DNA from: Uloborus plumipes
Taxonomy: Eukaryota; Arthropoda; Arachnida; Araneae; Uloboridae
Length of the DNA: 64,000 nt
Direction: 5' to 3'
Assembly: GCA_038373865.1 (NCBI GenBank)
Contig: JAXGGA010001625.1
Location: forward strand, 81,760-145,759
Shown: piece by piece, positions 24,605-36,559 of the stretch
How the letters are laid out: every line of letters begins with the position of its first letter
How positions within the stretch are numbered: the stretch's first letter is position 1
Notes under the pieces: generated by a model
Databases searched by the model: none
What the model was told of the DNA's origin: nothing
What the model saw: the letters and a program-made list of their open reading frames with translations, nothing else
Position numbers and translations under genes: made by a program

Positions 24605-25385
24605 TTTTAAATATCACACACTGCTTAAAAATAACATATACGGGTTGGGGTCACCATATGCAAAATAGGTGTTAGATAACAAAGAGTCAACTTGATTTCA
24701 AGAACCTCAAACCTCACGTTGCGAGTATCAACTCAACGAGGCGTCGCATCCTAAGGAAAACCAACTAAGAGGAACTGAAGGTTGGGCTCAGAACGCAGCA
24801 AATATTTAAAAGCCCTTTTTACCATGAAAAGGGGGCAGCTTGAAACTCCGAAACACGTATCTAAAATATTTTGTACTTTTCAGCAGAACGAGAAATTGAC
24901 AAAAATTGTAAAATCTTAGGAATCTGAAAAACTTTTTGGGTGCCAGACAAATGATTTCCTAGGGTTTACTAGATAGAAGAAAATTTTGTGTGACATAAGT
25001 TCTCAAAGATTCTTGTTTTAAAAGAACAAGTCGCCAAGATGCGGTTCCTTTATTTCTTTTTTTTTTTTTTTTTAGTCGTCCTGAAGATCTAGTACCGGAA
25101 TTTTGGAGGACCCTGCTTATAAGTTTATAACATTGCTGATCTTACCTTTATATTTTCGACATGGTTAGGTTCAAACATCACAGACTGTTTAAGAATAACA
25201 TCAACGGATCGGGGCCACTACATGTAAAATAGGCGTTAGACAACAAAGCGAGTCAACTCGGATTCCAGGAACCCCAAACCTCACATAGCGAGTATCAGCT
25301 CAACGAGGCGTCGCATCCTGAAGCAAAAACGAACAAAGAGAGAACTAAAGCCGGGCTCAGAAGGCAGCAAATATTTGAACACCAT
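24605..25385. repeat. Direct duplication of about 220 bp, 567 bp apart
   Basis: Segments 24605-24835 and 25173-25385 share CTCAACGAGGCGTCGCATCC, GGCTCAGAA.GCAGCAAATAT, AAATAGG.GTTAGA.AACAAAG and other runs in the same order. The anchor GCGTCGCATC is at 24741 and 25308. The copies are clearly diverged. The 340 bp between them include a T-run near 25057-25073. Confidence 0.8.
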
Positions 25386-25489
25386 GTCGGGTGCTAATGC
25401 TCCATCTGTCAGACGAGAAAGATGCCGCCCGTCAACTAAAAAAACATTCCCCACGACGAAGAGAAAGTTCTAATAATAAACTTCTCGCT

Positions 25490-26760
25490 ACCAATTATGT
25501 TGATTAAGGGTTATCACTCAACTCATTTTGACGCCTTTTTCCACACACGCCGGCCTCAAATTCGCCCTCTTTTTCTCTCTCTCATCATTCTCTTTCTGTA
25601 AGATCTTTATGTGTAAGCTGTTCCATTTCACCAAATTTCATGATAGCAGCATTTACGGCTGTTTTTTTCTGTGTTGTAACGTAGGTGTAAATGGTTTTGT
25701 CTACCATATAGTAAAAAAAAGGAAAGAAAGATGAAGTAGTCGGTACTTTAAAAAAAATCTTTTTTAATTTTACAAAATAATATTTGTCAACATGAAGTTT
25801 GAGTTGAAAAATTTCCAACTCTGTCACCTCAATCGTCAAGAACGGCTATAATTTTTCGAGGAATACAAAGAGATTTCCATTTTTCCGATTTTTTTTTTTT
25901 TACAATAAGCAGATTATTATCACAGTTATATATATTAATATACTCGTCTTGATGCCTTTTTCGGCACAAGCCGACCTCAAATTCGCCCTCTTTTGTTCTC
26001 TCTCATCATTCTCTTTCTGTAAGCTGTACCATTTCAACAAATTTCATGATAGTAGAATTTACTGGCTGCTTTTCTTTCTTTTTTTCTGTGTCGTGACGTA
26101 AGTGTAAATGGTTGTCTACCATATAGTAAAAAAAGAAAAGAAAGAAAGAGAGAAGAAAAAAAAAGAAAGAACATAATGAGGTAGTTGCTATTTAAAAGTA
26201 AAAACACTCCCCATTCCAATTTACAAAATTAGGAAGTTTGGGTTGAAAACTTTCCAACTCTTTTGATTCCAATCATCAAGAACTTCTATGATTTTTCAAA
26301 GGAATTAAAAAGACTTTAAATTTCCGGATAATTTCAGCAAGAAGTAGTAAATAGATTAATATATCAATTATGTTGGTTAATGGTTATCACTCAACTCGTT
26401 TTGATGCCTTTTTCTACACACGCTGGCCTCAAATTCGCCCTCTTCTTCTCTCTCTCATCATTGCAGCATTTACAGACTGTTTTTTTTTTATTTTTTGTTC
26501 TATGTCGTAACGTAGGCGTAAATGGTTTTGTCTATTATACACTAAAGAAAAAAAAAGAAAAAAAAAGTAGGTTAATGGTATTGAAAAAAAATATCTCTAT
26601 TACATCTTACAAAATAATAGTTATTATTATAGAGTTTGGGTCGAAAATTTTCCAACACTTTTATTCAAACCGTCAAAAACGTCTATGATTTTTCGTAAGA
26701 AATAAAAAGTTTTCAAGTTTCCTCGATACTTTTCTAAGTAGTAAATAGATTAATATACCA
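25490..26760. repeat. Tandem repeat, three units of about 420-450 bp
   Basis: The anchor CCTCAAATTCGCCCTCTT occurs at 25554, 25975 and 26427. Units also share TTTCATGATAG, GTGTAAATGGTTTTGTCTA and AACTTTCCAACTC-like motifs and a purine-rich block (AAGAAAGAAAG). Open frames across the units come from the repeat. Confidence 0.8.
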
Positions 26761-27179
26761 CATAAGACGTGGTTCAATTGGTTGACTACGGCCTTGAAAA
26801 CAACTATGCTTCGTTATGAAGACCTGGAGCCGAGCAATGTCTGGTCCAACTCCTAACCTAAAGGCTAGGATTCACAACTAAATGTATTAAAATAATCTTG
26901 AAATGGTGGCTATAACAATTTTCTTTTTGCAAAATATAGATATTATACCTTTTGAAAGAGTCATCTGTACTACCTTTAATTGTTTTCAATTTTATTTTTG
27001 CCTTCTGTGCATCCCCCGTATTTCACGTTTTCTCGTATTCTAAGTATTTTTTAAACTGAATCTCTTGCAAACATAAATTCGAGGTTTCACTACAGTACCA
27101 TCTCTTACTCCAAAACAAGTGGGCAACGAAATCTTGGCGACCAAACGCTTAGCAATCTATCACCAAGTAGTCGTCACAT

Positions 27180-27640
27180 CATAACGCCCTTTAAGTATGC
27201 GTTGAAATTAACAGATTTATCCCAAAAAGGGGTAAAAGATCCCCATAACATTCAAATATATCCAAAATGGGAAGTCCACAACTAGACCCCTCTCAGAATC
27301 TACATTCAAAATTGGAATTTTCTACGGTTAACCGTTTTGAGTTATGAGAGATACGTACATACATATATACAGACGTCACAAAACTCGTGATAAATAGCTC
27401 AGGGACGATCGAAATCTATGTTCCGGCTGTTTATATGTTCACAGGTACACCTGCACGTGCTGACCGGTCGATAAAAACTACTCAACATTCTTTCGGGGGT
27501 GAGCAAAATCAAAATTTAGATCGAAATTTAAGTGAAAAGTTTTCGCAATTGCAATACCGCCTTTACTACATAAAAAGAAGTAAAAAGATGAGAATTTCTA
27601 CTGTCATGTGCACCATCTGCCTCTAAATTTTTAATTTTGG
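27180..27640. repeat. Probable interspersed repeat fragment, class unknown
   Basis: The segment contains GAGTTATGAGAGATACGTAC, a short CATA-type run, then GTACACCTGCACGTGCTGACC and CAACATTCTTTCGGGGG. It reads like a decayed dispersed repeat rather than a host exon, but I cannot see its ends. Two short open frames across it have no recognisable domain. Confidence 0.3.
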
Positions 27641-29880
27641 CACTTACACCCCTTTGCTTCAACATACTTCATATGTTTTACAACAATATCCAGCTCAAAA
27701 GTCTCACTGAAGTGACTAAGTTAAAAAAAAAAGAAAAAGAGATTCCACCAACTATTCTTGGGAACGCACTACAGAAGCGAATCCATCCAATTATGAAAGG
27801 ATACGTTGATATCAAGCATAATAAATGGCAGATGAAACTAATGCAACGAAATACCAATCTACCGAGGGGGACTGCTAATCAGGAAAGAACAACTGATGTG
27901 GGCAGATGAGCACTGAATGCGGACTTCCCTATTACGGGCCCTATGAGCCTATCAGAAGTGCCACTCCAAGTTTTTTCCACGCCGAGTCCTTTCCTCCAGG
28001 CTTGAGGGGGAAGGAGAGACACTCTTAATGGGCCCAAGACACAATTACTCTTCATCAAAAGTCAAGAAACCGAGCAAAAGTTCAACTTTTTGACAGATTA
28101 TTGAGAAAAAAAATCCCGACGTGTAAAGAAAAATAGATTGTTAATAAATTAATCGTCGCGAATGTAGTTGACAAAATGCTTTTCGGTGTTTTTTTTTCAA
28201 TTTAACTTCATGTCCGTGTTTCGTACCACGTGAGTATTGTCTGACGTGTTCTGAAGCAAATAAATTTCAAGTGCTGGCTTTAAAAAACGTATTTTGGTAT
28301 GTTGTTGAAGACCACTTATTTTCTTGTTTAATGCCACATTTTGAAGCATTACATAATTCCAACTGCGAGAAACGTATGTTACCGGTTAATAAAACTGTTA
28401 TCGAACACATTCGACTGGATTAATTTATGAACCCCTCTTTTCAAAAAAAGCTTTTGGTGTATTTTTCAAACAGCGTTACATCTGTGCTTCATAACACGTG
28501 CGAATTCTTACAGATTTTTGAGGTTTTGGCTCTTTGGACATTATCTCATAGCTGTGATACGGACATAAGTTAAACTCACAGCTACCGATGTCAAGGAGTG
28601 TATTCATGTAGTCTACTCTCAACTTCTTTCTTGCGTCATCACAGAATAACGGGTTTATTAAAAAAAAAGAAAAAGAAAAGGAAGAAATTGAAGAAAATGC
28701 GAGGAAGAAAAACACCTTCCCTTTTAATAATCTTCAAGAATTGTTCAATGTATAATAGGAGCATGTACATTTCTCCGGAAATGGTTCTGGAAAAACAAAA
28801 AGAATTTGTGAAACAATGCGACAACGAAAAATGATATTCAACGTTTCTGCGTAATGCACAAACGAAAAGACAGATGATATTCTCAACACTTAAATTAACT
28901 ATCAGAAAAAAAAAAAGAATAAGGCTCGTCGTATATGATGACTGCAAAGTTCAAAATGGCTCACGAAGTACAGAAGTTGCACTACTTCGGCTTTTAAAAA
29001 TAGTATTACTAGATTCGATGTCATTGTTTATTTTATTTTCGAAATTTTGGTGACAGAGAAAAATATGAAATGTTGGGATTTAAATGAAAGAAAAAAAATC
29101 TTTTATATATTGTTGTTGCTTTTCAGCATGATTTTAAGTCAGACTTTAATTTTACGTGATTTGACGCTGGGACACTTAATATTCTTTTTAGATGCAAAAC
29201 AAATTTAGTTTTAAGCCCTTCATAAATGACTCATAGAAAAACCGTGAAACTTAATTATGCGTAATTACATGGTGAATCAATAAAAACTGATTAGTTGGAG
29301 GTAATCATTTAAATTGATTTTTTAAAAAAATGCGGATATGATTTTTATTATTTACGTGAGAAAGGCCTATTTATTTTACAAAAAGTACAATGGGAAATAA
29401 TTTAAGAGTACGCTGCATGAAGTGTATTGTGAAATATTTCGTGAGATTCTATTGCACTAAGCATACCTCACGAAGGACGACACTCTTGTGAAAACATAAA
29501 AAATGCAGACTCATAATATAATAAAAGCAATTTGGAAATATACTACAATGATATTAATGTAACAAAACACATAGTGTAACCTTCACCTAAATAAAGAGTA
29601 ACAAGCCTGATGAGATAAATCACATTTCATTTACGCAATCTCAACTTCCTACTTATTCATCCTACTGTATGTCACTAATTGCTCGTGTGACTGACACGCA
29701 ACTGCATAAAGTATCTAATAAAATTGTCTCACACTGCAAAAGGAAGCAACATGCAATATAAGTCAACATTTCGTGAGGAACATGGAAAGTGACATTTTGT
29801 AAGGAACCTATACATATAAAAAGGTCTGCATGTGTGTGTGCGCGCGCGTTCCTTATACAAATCAACAGCTAGCGTCGGAT
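27641..29880. other. No gene seen; intronic DNA
   Basis: A/T-rich sequence with short open frames that do not resemble proteins. Two weakly similar phrases (GTGTTTCGTACCACGTG near 28217 and GTGCTTCATAACACGTG near 28485) suggest another old duplication of about 268 bp. Confidence 0.4.
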
Positions 29881-29924
29881 CTTTGCCAAATTCAGCTCAG
29901 AGGTGTTTTGATGCTCAGGAATTA

Positions 29925-30494
29925 CAGGGTGCCCACAAATAACTGACGGTTCAAAAAAAAAAATTATTTCTGTAACAAAATTTTTTCTATGATGATAAAC
30001 TAAATGTTAAATGAAAATAACATCATTGTTAATCAATGTTAAGTAATAGTTTCTATTCTCGCGCCTTTAACTGTTACCACACATGGCAATCTTTTTGGAA
30101 ATGCTTCTGCAGCGGCACGGACCTACAAAGGAATTCTTTCACGGGCACATTTTATTAATCTCTTTATTCGTACACTTCGCATTTTCTACCACTATGCCTT
30201 TTTTCTACACTACCTGTTTCTTTAAAAAAAAAAAATTAAGTTCTTTCAATTAATCTCTTTGACATATATGTAAATAGAATTTCGCTTACTTTTTAAATGC
30301 AATTCGAGAATTAAACGGCGTTTAGCATCTATCTTGATAATGCAAGAATGAAACGGATTTTAATTCAAAGAATCGCCTGCACTATTGCTCATAGAATTAA
30401 ACTAAGTTTATTAAGTGTTGCCAACAGTAAAAAACATCTTGGATGCAAATTATGCACAGATAAATTTTGCCGTCAGTTATTTCTGGGCACCCTG
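29925..30494. mobile_element. TA-flanked MITE (CAGGGTGCCCACAAATAACT ends)
   Basis: The left end CAGGGTGCCCACAAATAACT and the inverted right end AGTTATTTCTGGGCACCCTG are flanked by TA on both sides. This 570-bp element fits the Tc1/mariner-type MITE pattern and has no transposase. Its terminus resembles that of the element at 17784-18434 (CAGGGTGTCCAC), but the inside differs. Confidence 0.85.
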
Positions 30495-30521
30495 TATAAT
30501 AGTGGGTAATCGTTTACCAAA

Positions 30522-30811
30522 ACTGTTAAAATTACAGGTTGCATAAGGCACCTTCTAGGGTGAAACGTTGCACCAGCGGAACCCCTTGAGGGATGCCACT
30601 TGACTATGGAACCCTTGAAGGTGCCATTTGGCTCCATGCGGCACCCTATGGGTGTCTTGTGGTACCCCATGGGTGACCCATGGCACGCTAAGGAGCCAAC
30701 TGGCACTTTCGAGGTGCCATAGGGAGTCAAGGGGTACCCCTCAGGGGGTGCCGCTGGTGCTACGACGTTTGACCCTTAAAGGTGTCTTGTGCAACCTGTA
30801 GTTTTAACAGT
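30522..30811. mobile_element. GC-rich MITE with ACTGTTAAAATTACAGG ends
   Basis: Inverted ends ACTGTTAAAATTACAGGTTG and, inverted, ACTGTTAAAACTACAGGTTG bound a 290-bp element. The inside is much more GC-rich than the region and is built from alternating GGCACC and GGTGCC motifs (for example AAGGTGCCATTTGGC and GCGGCACCCTATGGG), so it can fold into many alternative hairpins. Target duplication was not determined. Confidence 0.8.
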
Positions 30812-31009
30812 GTATAGGGGGTATAAACTCCATAGGTGGTTTCTCATACAAATTCTGTTTACGTAAGATCTTTTCCAAATTTAGGTTCCTTGGTGCTCAG
30901 AAATTCACACAGGTGGGTCTTCCTCTTACATATCCAGTTTCTGTTGCATCTGTACCAAATTTGGCTCAGAAGTTCTCTGATGCCCAGGAATTCACATAAG
31001 GGGTATTTT

Positions 31010-31035
31010 CAATAAATAAATAAATAAATAAAATT
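31010..31035. repeat. AAATA microsatellite
   Basis: A short run of AATAAATAAATAAATAAAT units follows GTATTTTC. Confidence 0.8.
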
Positions 31036-31859
31036 AAAAAAAAACCGTGAAATTGAGTGTTTATGTTTTTTATAACAACGACTAAATTTTTGAAATTGGG
31101 AAAATGTCCAAAAGGTCTAAATTTAATATTTCAGACATAAAATTGCTCTTTAAACACACGTTGACAGAAAATTCTACATTTTTTTTTCAAAGCCCGATTA
31201 TATTGAACACTTGGCGCAACGTTTATTTTTGAGGTAGATCTTGCAACGCCGGATAACACGGCTAGTATTAAATTAAAATATTAGACTACATACAGAAAAT
31301 GAGAGAGTATTAATGAGCATTTCCAGCAACTTACATCACACATAAATTTAAGAAACAATTTCCGGATACCATTACACAAAATATCAAAATCAACGCAAGC
31401 ATTGTTCAACAACGTTCTCCATTTATCCATTCAAAATGCAGCAAGCAATTACGGTTCAGTCAACACAAATCATCACTTTTTCACAGCATGGCTCCTTCCC
31501 GAGGCCGAAAATTTAAAATGCAGACACAGCGCTTCAAAATATTTAACATCCTCTGAAACGTGAATTCCGAGGTCCAAGAATACCACATGAATATAGACAC
31601 ACATATTCGTAATTTCACTTTCAAACGACGATGGAAACTTTATGCGCAAGGATCTCATATGCTTAAATATGAGCACAAAATATTCCACTATCCGGTCCAG
31701 TGGCTGGCATTCGACTCTTTCGTCGAAATAAATAGAAAATTCGGAGCCGTATATATATTTTAATTCCACTTAGCAGCGGAACTGAAAGCAGAAGCGAAAC
31801 AAGGCATGATAAGCGTCCTCCTTCCTAAACAGAGGGTAAACGGGTACGCTCCAACAAAT

Positions 31860-32350
31860 TCCGGGCATTACGCAGTTTCATCAACGTCTATCCTCCGAAT
31901 CCGGGCGAAAGCCGCCTGCGGCAGAAAAGGCGTGGGCCAGGAAAATAATCCGGCTCACACGCGGAATCCGTGACGCATAACTTTTGGATGTACCGGTCAT
32001 TCCTGAAGCCGGACACGGAGTCCGGGCGAGATTGCCAGAGATGAGGAGGATGGGGAGGATGTTGGGGATGCGGGAGCTTGTTTTGGGAGAGAGAGAGAGA
32101 GAGTGGATGCTCTCTCTCTCTCGCTCTCTTTTGCGGGACATTTGACACGTGCTCAAAGGGAAGGCCGCTTATTAGCATTAATCCGGCTTCGAGGAGGGCT
32201 GTTCAGTCATTGGATGGCGGAAGCCGCTTAATTTCCTATTACGATGGGACAGAAATCCGAACGCTCCGGTGCGGATATTTGCATCACGGATCGAACAGGC
32301 GGAAAGGAGGGAGCGGGCACAAATCGCGCGATAACGATTAAACGGTGCAC
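31860..32350. promoter_or_regulatory. GC-rich island with a GA/CT hairpin, possible regulatory block
   Basis: Roughly 490 bp has much higher GC than its flanks and no visible repeat ends. In the middle, a run of GA (32087-32104) is followed after six bases by a run of CT (32111-32129), which makes a strong hairpin and a GAGA-type factor target. CpG-rich words (CCGGGCG, CGCGCGATAACG) occur on both sides. Several overlapping open frames exist on both strands, as expected for GC-rich sequence, and none looks like a protein. An enhancer or old exon is possible. Confidence 0.35.
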
Positions 32351-32538
32351 CGAGATGAGGCAATATAAGCAATATAAAATTAGCAATTTTACAGTTTATT
32401 ACTGAAAAAATAACAATTTTTATAGTTTGTTACAGTAAAATTAGCTGTATTATACTGTAAAAATATCAATCTTTTATCGTGTAGTCACGAATTTTGAGAT
32501 TTCAAGGTACCCTTTTTTTCAACACAAAAGAGTGAGTT

Positions 32539-32778
32539 TTAACCCTTTAACTGTCATGCCCGAGATAGTCTCGGGCACAGCTGGTTTTCGAAAATGTCAC
32601 GCCCGAGTATTACTCGGGGTATTTTTTTTTTTTTTTTGAGTGCATCGTATTGTTATACCCGAATATATATCGGGAGACGTTTATTTCGGCTTCATCTCTT
32701 TGTCAAACCCGACTGTTTCTCGGGTTTGTGCTTGGAAAAGTGTTAAAAATCAAAATAACTTGACAGTTAAAGGGTTAA
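32539..32778. mobile_element. TTAA-flanked piggyBac-type MITE with four CCCGA/TCGGG dyads
   Basis: The element has TTAA on both sides and inverted ends CCCTTTAACTGTCA and TGACAGTTAAAGGG. TTAA target plus CCC/GGG ends are the piggyBac hallmark. Inside are four short dyads: CCCGAGATAGTCTCGGG, CCCGAGTATTACTCGGG, CCCGAATATATATCGGG and CCCGACTGTTTCTCGGG. It is 240 bp long and non-coding. Confidence 0.85.
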
Positions 32779-32884
32779 GATGAAAAGTCATCTAGATTTT
32801 TTTTTTTTTTTTGTCAAAATCAGCCATCATTAATAACACTTTTTATTTATTTGCTTTAGTAGTGATACTAAACAGTATTGTTAC

Positions 32885-32955
32885 CTCGTGGCAGTCAGTA
32901 AAGCAGACAGCTATAGTGCAAAAGTGTCTGGGTTCGAATACCGGTATAGATAGGA
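32885..32955 (+). repeat. tRNA-derived SINE-like fragment
   Basis: GTGGCAGTCAGTAAAGCAG resembles a tRNA A box. GGGTTCGAATACC, about 42 bp later, is a good B box. Together they look like the promoter region of a tRNA-derived SINE; the full acceptor stem cannot fold, so it is not a functional tRNA gene. Confidence 0.5.
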
Positions 32956-33042
32956 ATATTAATTGTTATTAATACAGCTCTTCATCGGTTTATAATTTAC
33001 TGGTTTGGACTCCACTTTAAGCTGGAAGCCGCTCCTCAGCTG

Positions 33043-33665
33043 CACTGAAAAAAATGAACTGTAGTTTTTGCAGTATAACACCGGCAGCAGAGGTTCCAAT
33101 TTAAAACTGTAATATGGACAGTAATAAACTGTAAAACTAGTTATTTTACAGTTTATTGGAGAAATATTTAGCTGTATTATACAGTAAAAACAACAGTATA
33201 ATACTGGCAGCAGAGGTTCCAGTTTAAAACTGTAAGATGCACAGTAATAAACTGTAAAACTAGTTATTTTACAGTTTATTGCCGAAATATTTAGCTGTAT
33301 TATACAGTAAAAACAACAGTATAATACTGGCAGCAGAGGTTCCAGTTTAAAACTGTAAGATGCACAGTAATAAACTGTAAAACTAGTTATTTTACAGTTT
33401 ATTGCCGAAATATTTAGCTGTATTATACAGTAAAAACAACAGTATAATACTGGCAGCAGATGTTCCAGTTTAAAACTAAAATGCACGGTATTAAACAAAG
33501 AATTAGCAATTTTGCAGTTTAATACAGTGAAAGCAGCAATTTTAGTTTAGTACTGTAAAATCAGCAATTTTACAGTTTATTACTGTAAAATTAGCAATAT
33601 TTACTGTTTAATACTATAAAATTAGCTGTATTATACTGTAAAAACAACTCATTTTTTACAGAGTG
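33043..33665. mobile_element. CACTG-ended MITE containing a 123-bp tandem array
   Basis: The left end CACTGAAAAAAATGAACTGT and the inverted right end CACTCTGTAAAAAATGAG are related. The interior is rich in TTTTACAGTTTATTACTGTAAA-like dyads. It holds the 123-bp repeat array. The terminus resembles those of the elements at 10733-10980 and 30522-30811, suggesting one broad family. Confidence 0.6.
33083..33490. repeat. Tandem repeat, about 3.3 units of 123 bp
   Basis: The word GGCAGCAG recurs at 33083, 33206, 33329 and 33452, exactly 123 bp apart. Because 123 is divisible by three, a minus-strand frame stays open for 179 codons as a 41-residue repeat. That frame is judged a by-product. Copies 2 and 3 are almost identical. 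Confidence 0.9.
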
Positions 33666-34796
33666 ACCGTAAGGTTATTTCGTACTCAGCTTGTTCAGTC
33701 AAATATAAGTGCACGAGAAAGCTGGTTATTTGAGTTATAAACAAACGTAACAAATGGTAATAGGTCTTTTTTTAGCACAATCATAACATTACCGACTGCT
33801 ATGATTTGTTTGCTAAATATAGTTCGGTAACGACTCAAAACTGGTATTAAGAAGAAAGAAAATAATGAAAAAAGGTAAGAAGCAAAAACACACCAGTCAC
33901 TTGAAAGCAAATAAATAAATAAATAATAAAATAAATCAATAAAATAACGATGATGATGATAATCATAAAATTAGGGATTAATCATACTATGCTATAGTAA
34001 AAGTCAATTAATTTTTTAAACTAGGACTGCAAAAGAAAGTATATGTCGTATATATAATGCAATATAAAAGACATTTCATGAATATTTCAAAGCTATGGCA
34101 TGGATAACTACTGCGTTTTATTAAAATAGCACTTTCTAATTCAGCTAGCCCAGCAGAACAAAATTTTCAACTTACCACTACATTGCTTTAGTAACAAGAG
34201 CTTTATTCGTCAATAAATATATTTCGTATTTGAAAACGGAAAAGTTATACACAAAATTTGATCAGAAAAAGGAAAGTGTTAGGCAAAAACGAATGATGCA
34301 GGAAAACACTTTCAACGAAATAGTTTCGTCAAAACAGTTTTTATCATAATGGAGCAATGACTGAGAGCTAGTTTCAAAACAAATATTTTAAAACCCTTGA
34401 ACAAAATGAAATATTACCAGAGTATATTATATCATTGAAGTAAAGTAGCAAGGAATTTCAAATGTAAAGTAATAATTAATTTCTGCGAGGAAAATTTGCA
34501 ACTAATAGTATGTAATCGCAATAAAAAGTATTTTGTAAACTTTTTTTTTGTAGAAATATTTTGTAAAAATATTACAAAAAATGATGATATAGAAAAAAAA
34601 ATTTAAAAAAAAAGTATCAATAATGTACAAAAAATATATATCAGTTCTCTCAGATGACTTATTGAAATTTCTTTTTTTCGTATCAAGATAATTGACAGTA
34701 AGCGCACTTGAAATCAACAAAATCAGTTTAAAAAAATAAGTTTAAAATAATAAAACTTTAGTTAGTTAATAATTTTGAATTAACTATACATAATTT

Positions 34797-34800
<4 letters not shown>

Positions 34801-34832
<32 letters not shown>
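34801..34832. repeat. AT microsatellite
   Basis: About 15 TA units lie immediately before the CGTCG-ended element. Confidence 0.9.
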
Positions 34833-34834
<2 letters not shown>

Positions 34835-35083
34835 TCGGCACCATGCTAAAGTAACGAATGTGAAAAATCGCGTTTTTCAAGTTCGTTTTTCAAGCTCGAA
34901 TTTTACAAATAATTAAAATTAAAACGATACCTTCGAACGATAGTTTTACACTTAAAGATCTCTATAAGAGTTTAAATATTAAAAATAACCAAATACGTCA
35001 GGTGGGAAAAAGTTATATGCAGTGTTTTGGCCCTCCTGAAAAATGCCAGTTTTCACATTCGTAAGTTTAGCATAGTGGCGACG
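34833..35083. mobile_element. MITE with CGTCGGCACCATGCTAAA inverted ends
   Basis: The left end CGTCGGCACCATGCTAAAG and right end CTAAACTTACGAATGTG-type sequence read inverted (CGTCGCCACTATGCTAAAC) match over about 35 bp, both followed by ACGAATGTGAAAA. It sits in an AT repeat, so the target duplication is ambiguous (ATAT on each side). 251 bp, non-coding. Confidence 0.8.
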
Positions 35084-36550
35084 ATATATTCTAATTCTAT
35101 TTCACTTAAAACAGCAGAAATGTGTGTTTTTCAGAATAATTTCATTTATCTGAATAACAATATTAGAAAACACTAAGTAAAATAAAATAACTTTCCCATG
35201 CCAAATATTACCATAACAGTTTTTGCACACTTGCACAAGCTAACATTTCGTTTTTTTCCATTCAATACATACTCCAAATAAATGTTTGTTCACATAAATG
35301 TCCTCTATATATTTTTTCAGCGTTATGAACTACAGTATTTACAGTTGAGTAGATGAGCGCAAATGAACAGTTTAAAGTTTATTAGAACAAGAGCTCGTAT
35401 TAGAGTTGATAAGTACTTGAATTAGCTACCAACGAATACAAGAAACTAAAAAAGTTTTAAAAAGAAATTTTTGAATGTCTTATTCGATATTCACTGTTGG
35501 TTGTAGATAAATACAGTAATTTAATTTAATTGAGAACAGGAACATTTTCAAACCGTGCTCTTTCCATGACAAAGAATACAACTAAAAAGTAATTAAACCG
35601 CACCAATTGCAATTTAAACACTATCCAGAAGCTGTATTTAAAATACGGAAGCTCTTTTATGGTATTTAAATGTTGAAGATGGTAGGCAATTATTTGAGAA
35701 GTTACGTAGGCAATTAACAATTACGTATTTTTCATCAAGAACAAAGTATTCACGAATGAAAACGCTTTCACGAGAATCAGAATTTTATTTTACTTTTATT
35801 TATTTCTTTATTTCTCGTAATGATCTTAATGCAAAAAAGACTAAAGCATTCACGAAATTTGATAAAATTGATCAATTTTTGGGGCGATTCCTCATGAAAT
35901 GAATTGAAATACATTACTAAAAACCTGCATACTTTATTAGGGTATGCTGGAGTAAATTGTTTATCCCATATAAATGGGCTATATTTTTAAAACAAATGAA
36001 GAAATGATAGTAAATTTTGTTTTTTCTATTTTAACAATTAGGAATTAACTCATTTATGCCCTGTAGCCTAAAAACGGGACGCTTGTTAGTTACTGCATAC
36101 AAAAACCTGTAATGGGTATATCATTTTACTAAAGCTTCCTTCTTGAGAAAACCAGTTAGAGACACTATTTGGACATCAGAGTTTATTTTTGACAGCTATT
36201 TTCTGACAAATCAGCCAAGCAACGATCCAGCATGGGTAGCCACAAAAAGAAAGTTTTTTTTGCGAACTTATTTTTCATAAAATTAACTATTTTAAAATGA
36301 TTTGCTTAAAATTGATCACAGATGACTTCTGTTATGATGCCTTCTGTTATGACTTTACTTTGCAAAAGTAAAGTCAAGTAAGGCCGTATTTTACTCACAT
36401 ATCTGCAAAATTTTTTCAATTTCAGTTTCTTCTTGATAAGTAAATGTTTCCGCGGCAAATAAATAAATAAATACTTTGAAGCCCTTTATACAGAGCACGG
36501 ATATAATGAGGAAAATGTTCGCTCTCTCCTATTCATTTCAAGAGTTCAAT
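35084..36550. other. No gene seen; AT-rich intronic DNA
   Basis: No repeat ends, exon or structured element could be supported here. Confidence 0.45.
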
Positions 36551-36559
36551 AGCATTAAA

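Noticed and set aside
26762..26860. tRNA-like segment starting GTGGTTCAATTGGTTGAC
   Set aside because: The A-box-like part is suggestive, but no B box (GGTTCGANTCC) follows at the right distance.
27387..27909. Two consecutive frames of 79 and 90 codons
   Set aside because: The composition resembles a decayed interspersed repeat; there is no domain, splice site or frame continuity between them.
32885..32955. tRNA gene
   Set aside because: A- and B-box-like words are present, but no acceptor stem or cloverleaf can be formed; SINE-like is the better call.
32959..33498. 179-codon minus-strand open frame with 41-residue repeats
   Set aside because: It is a consequence of a 123-bp tandem repeat inside a MITE; the frame is hydrophobic low-complexity and has no start or splice context.
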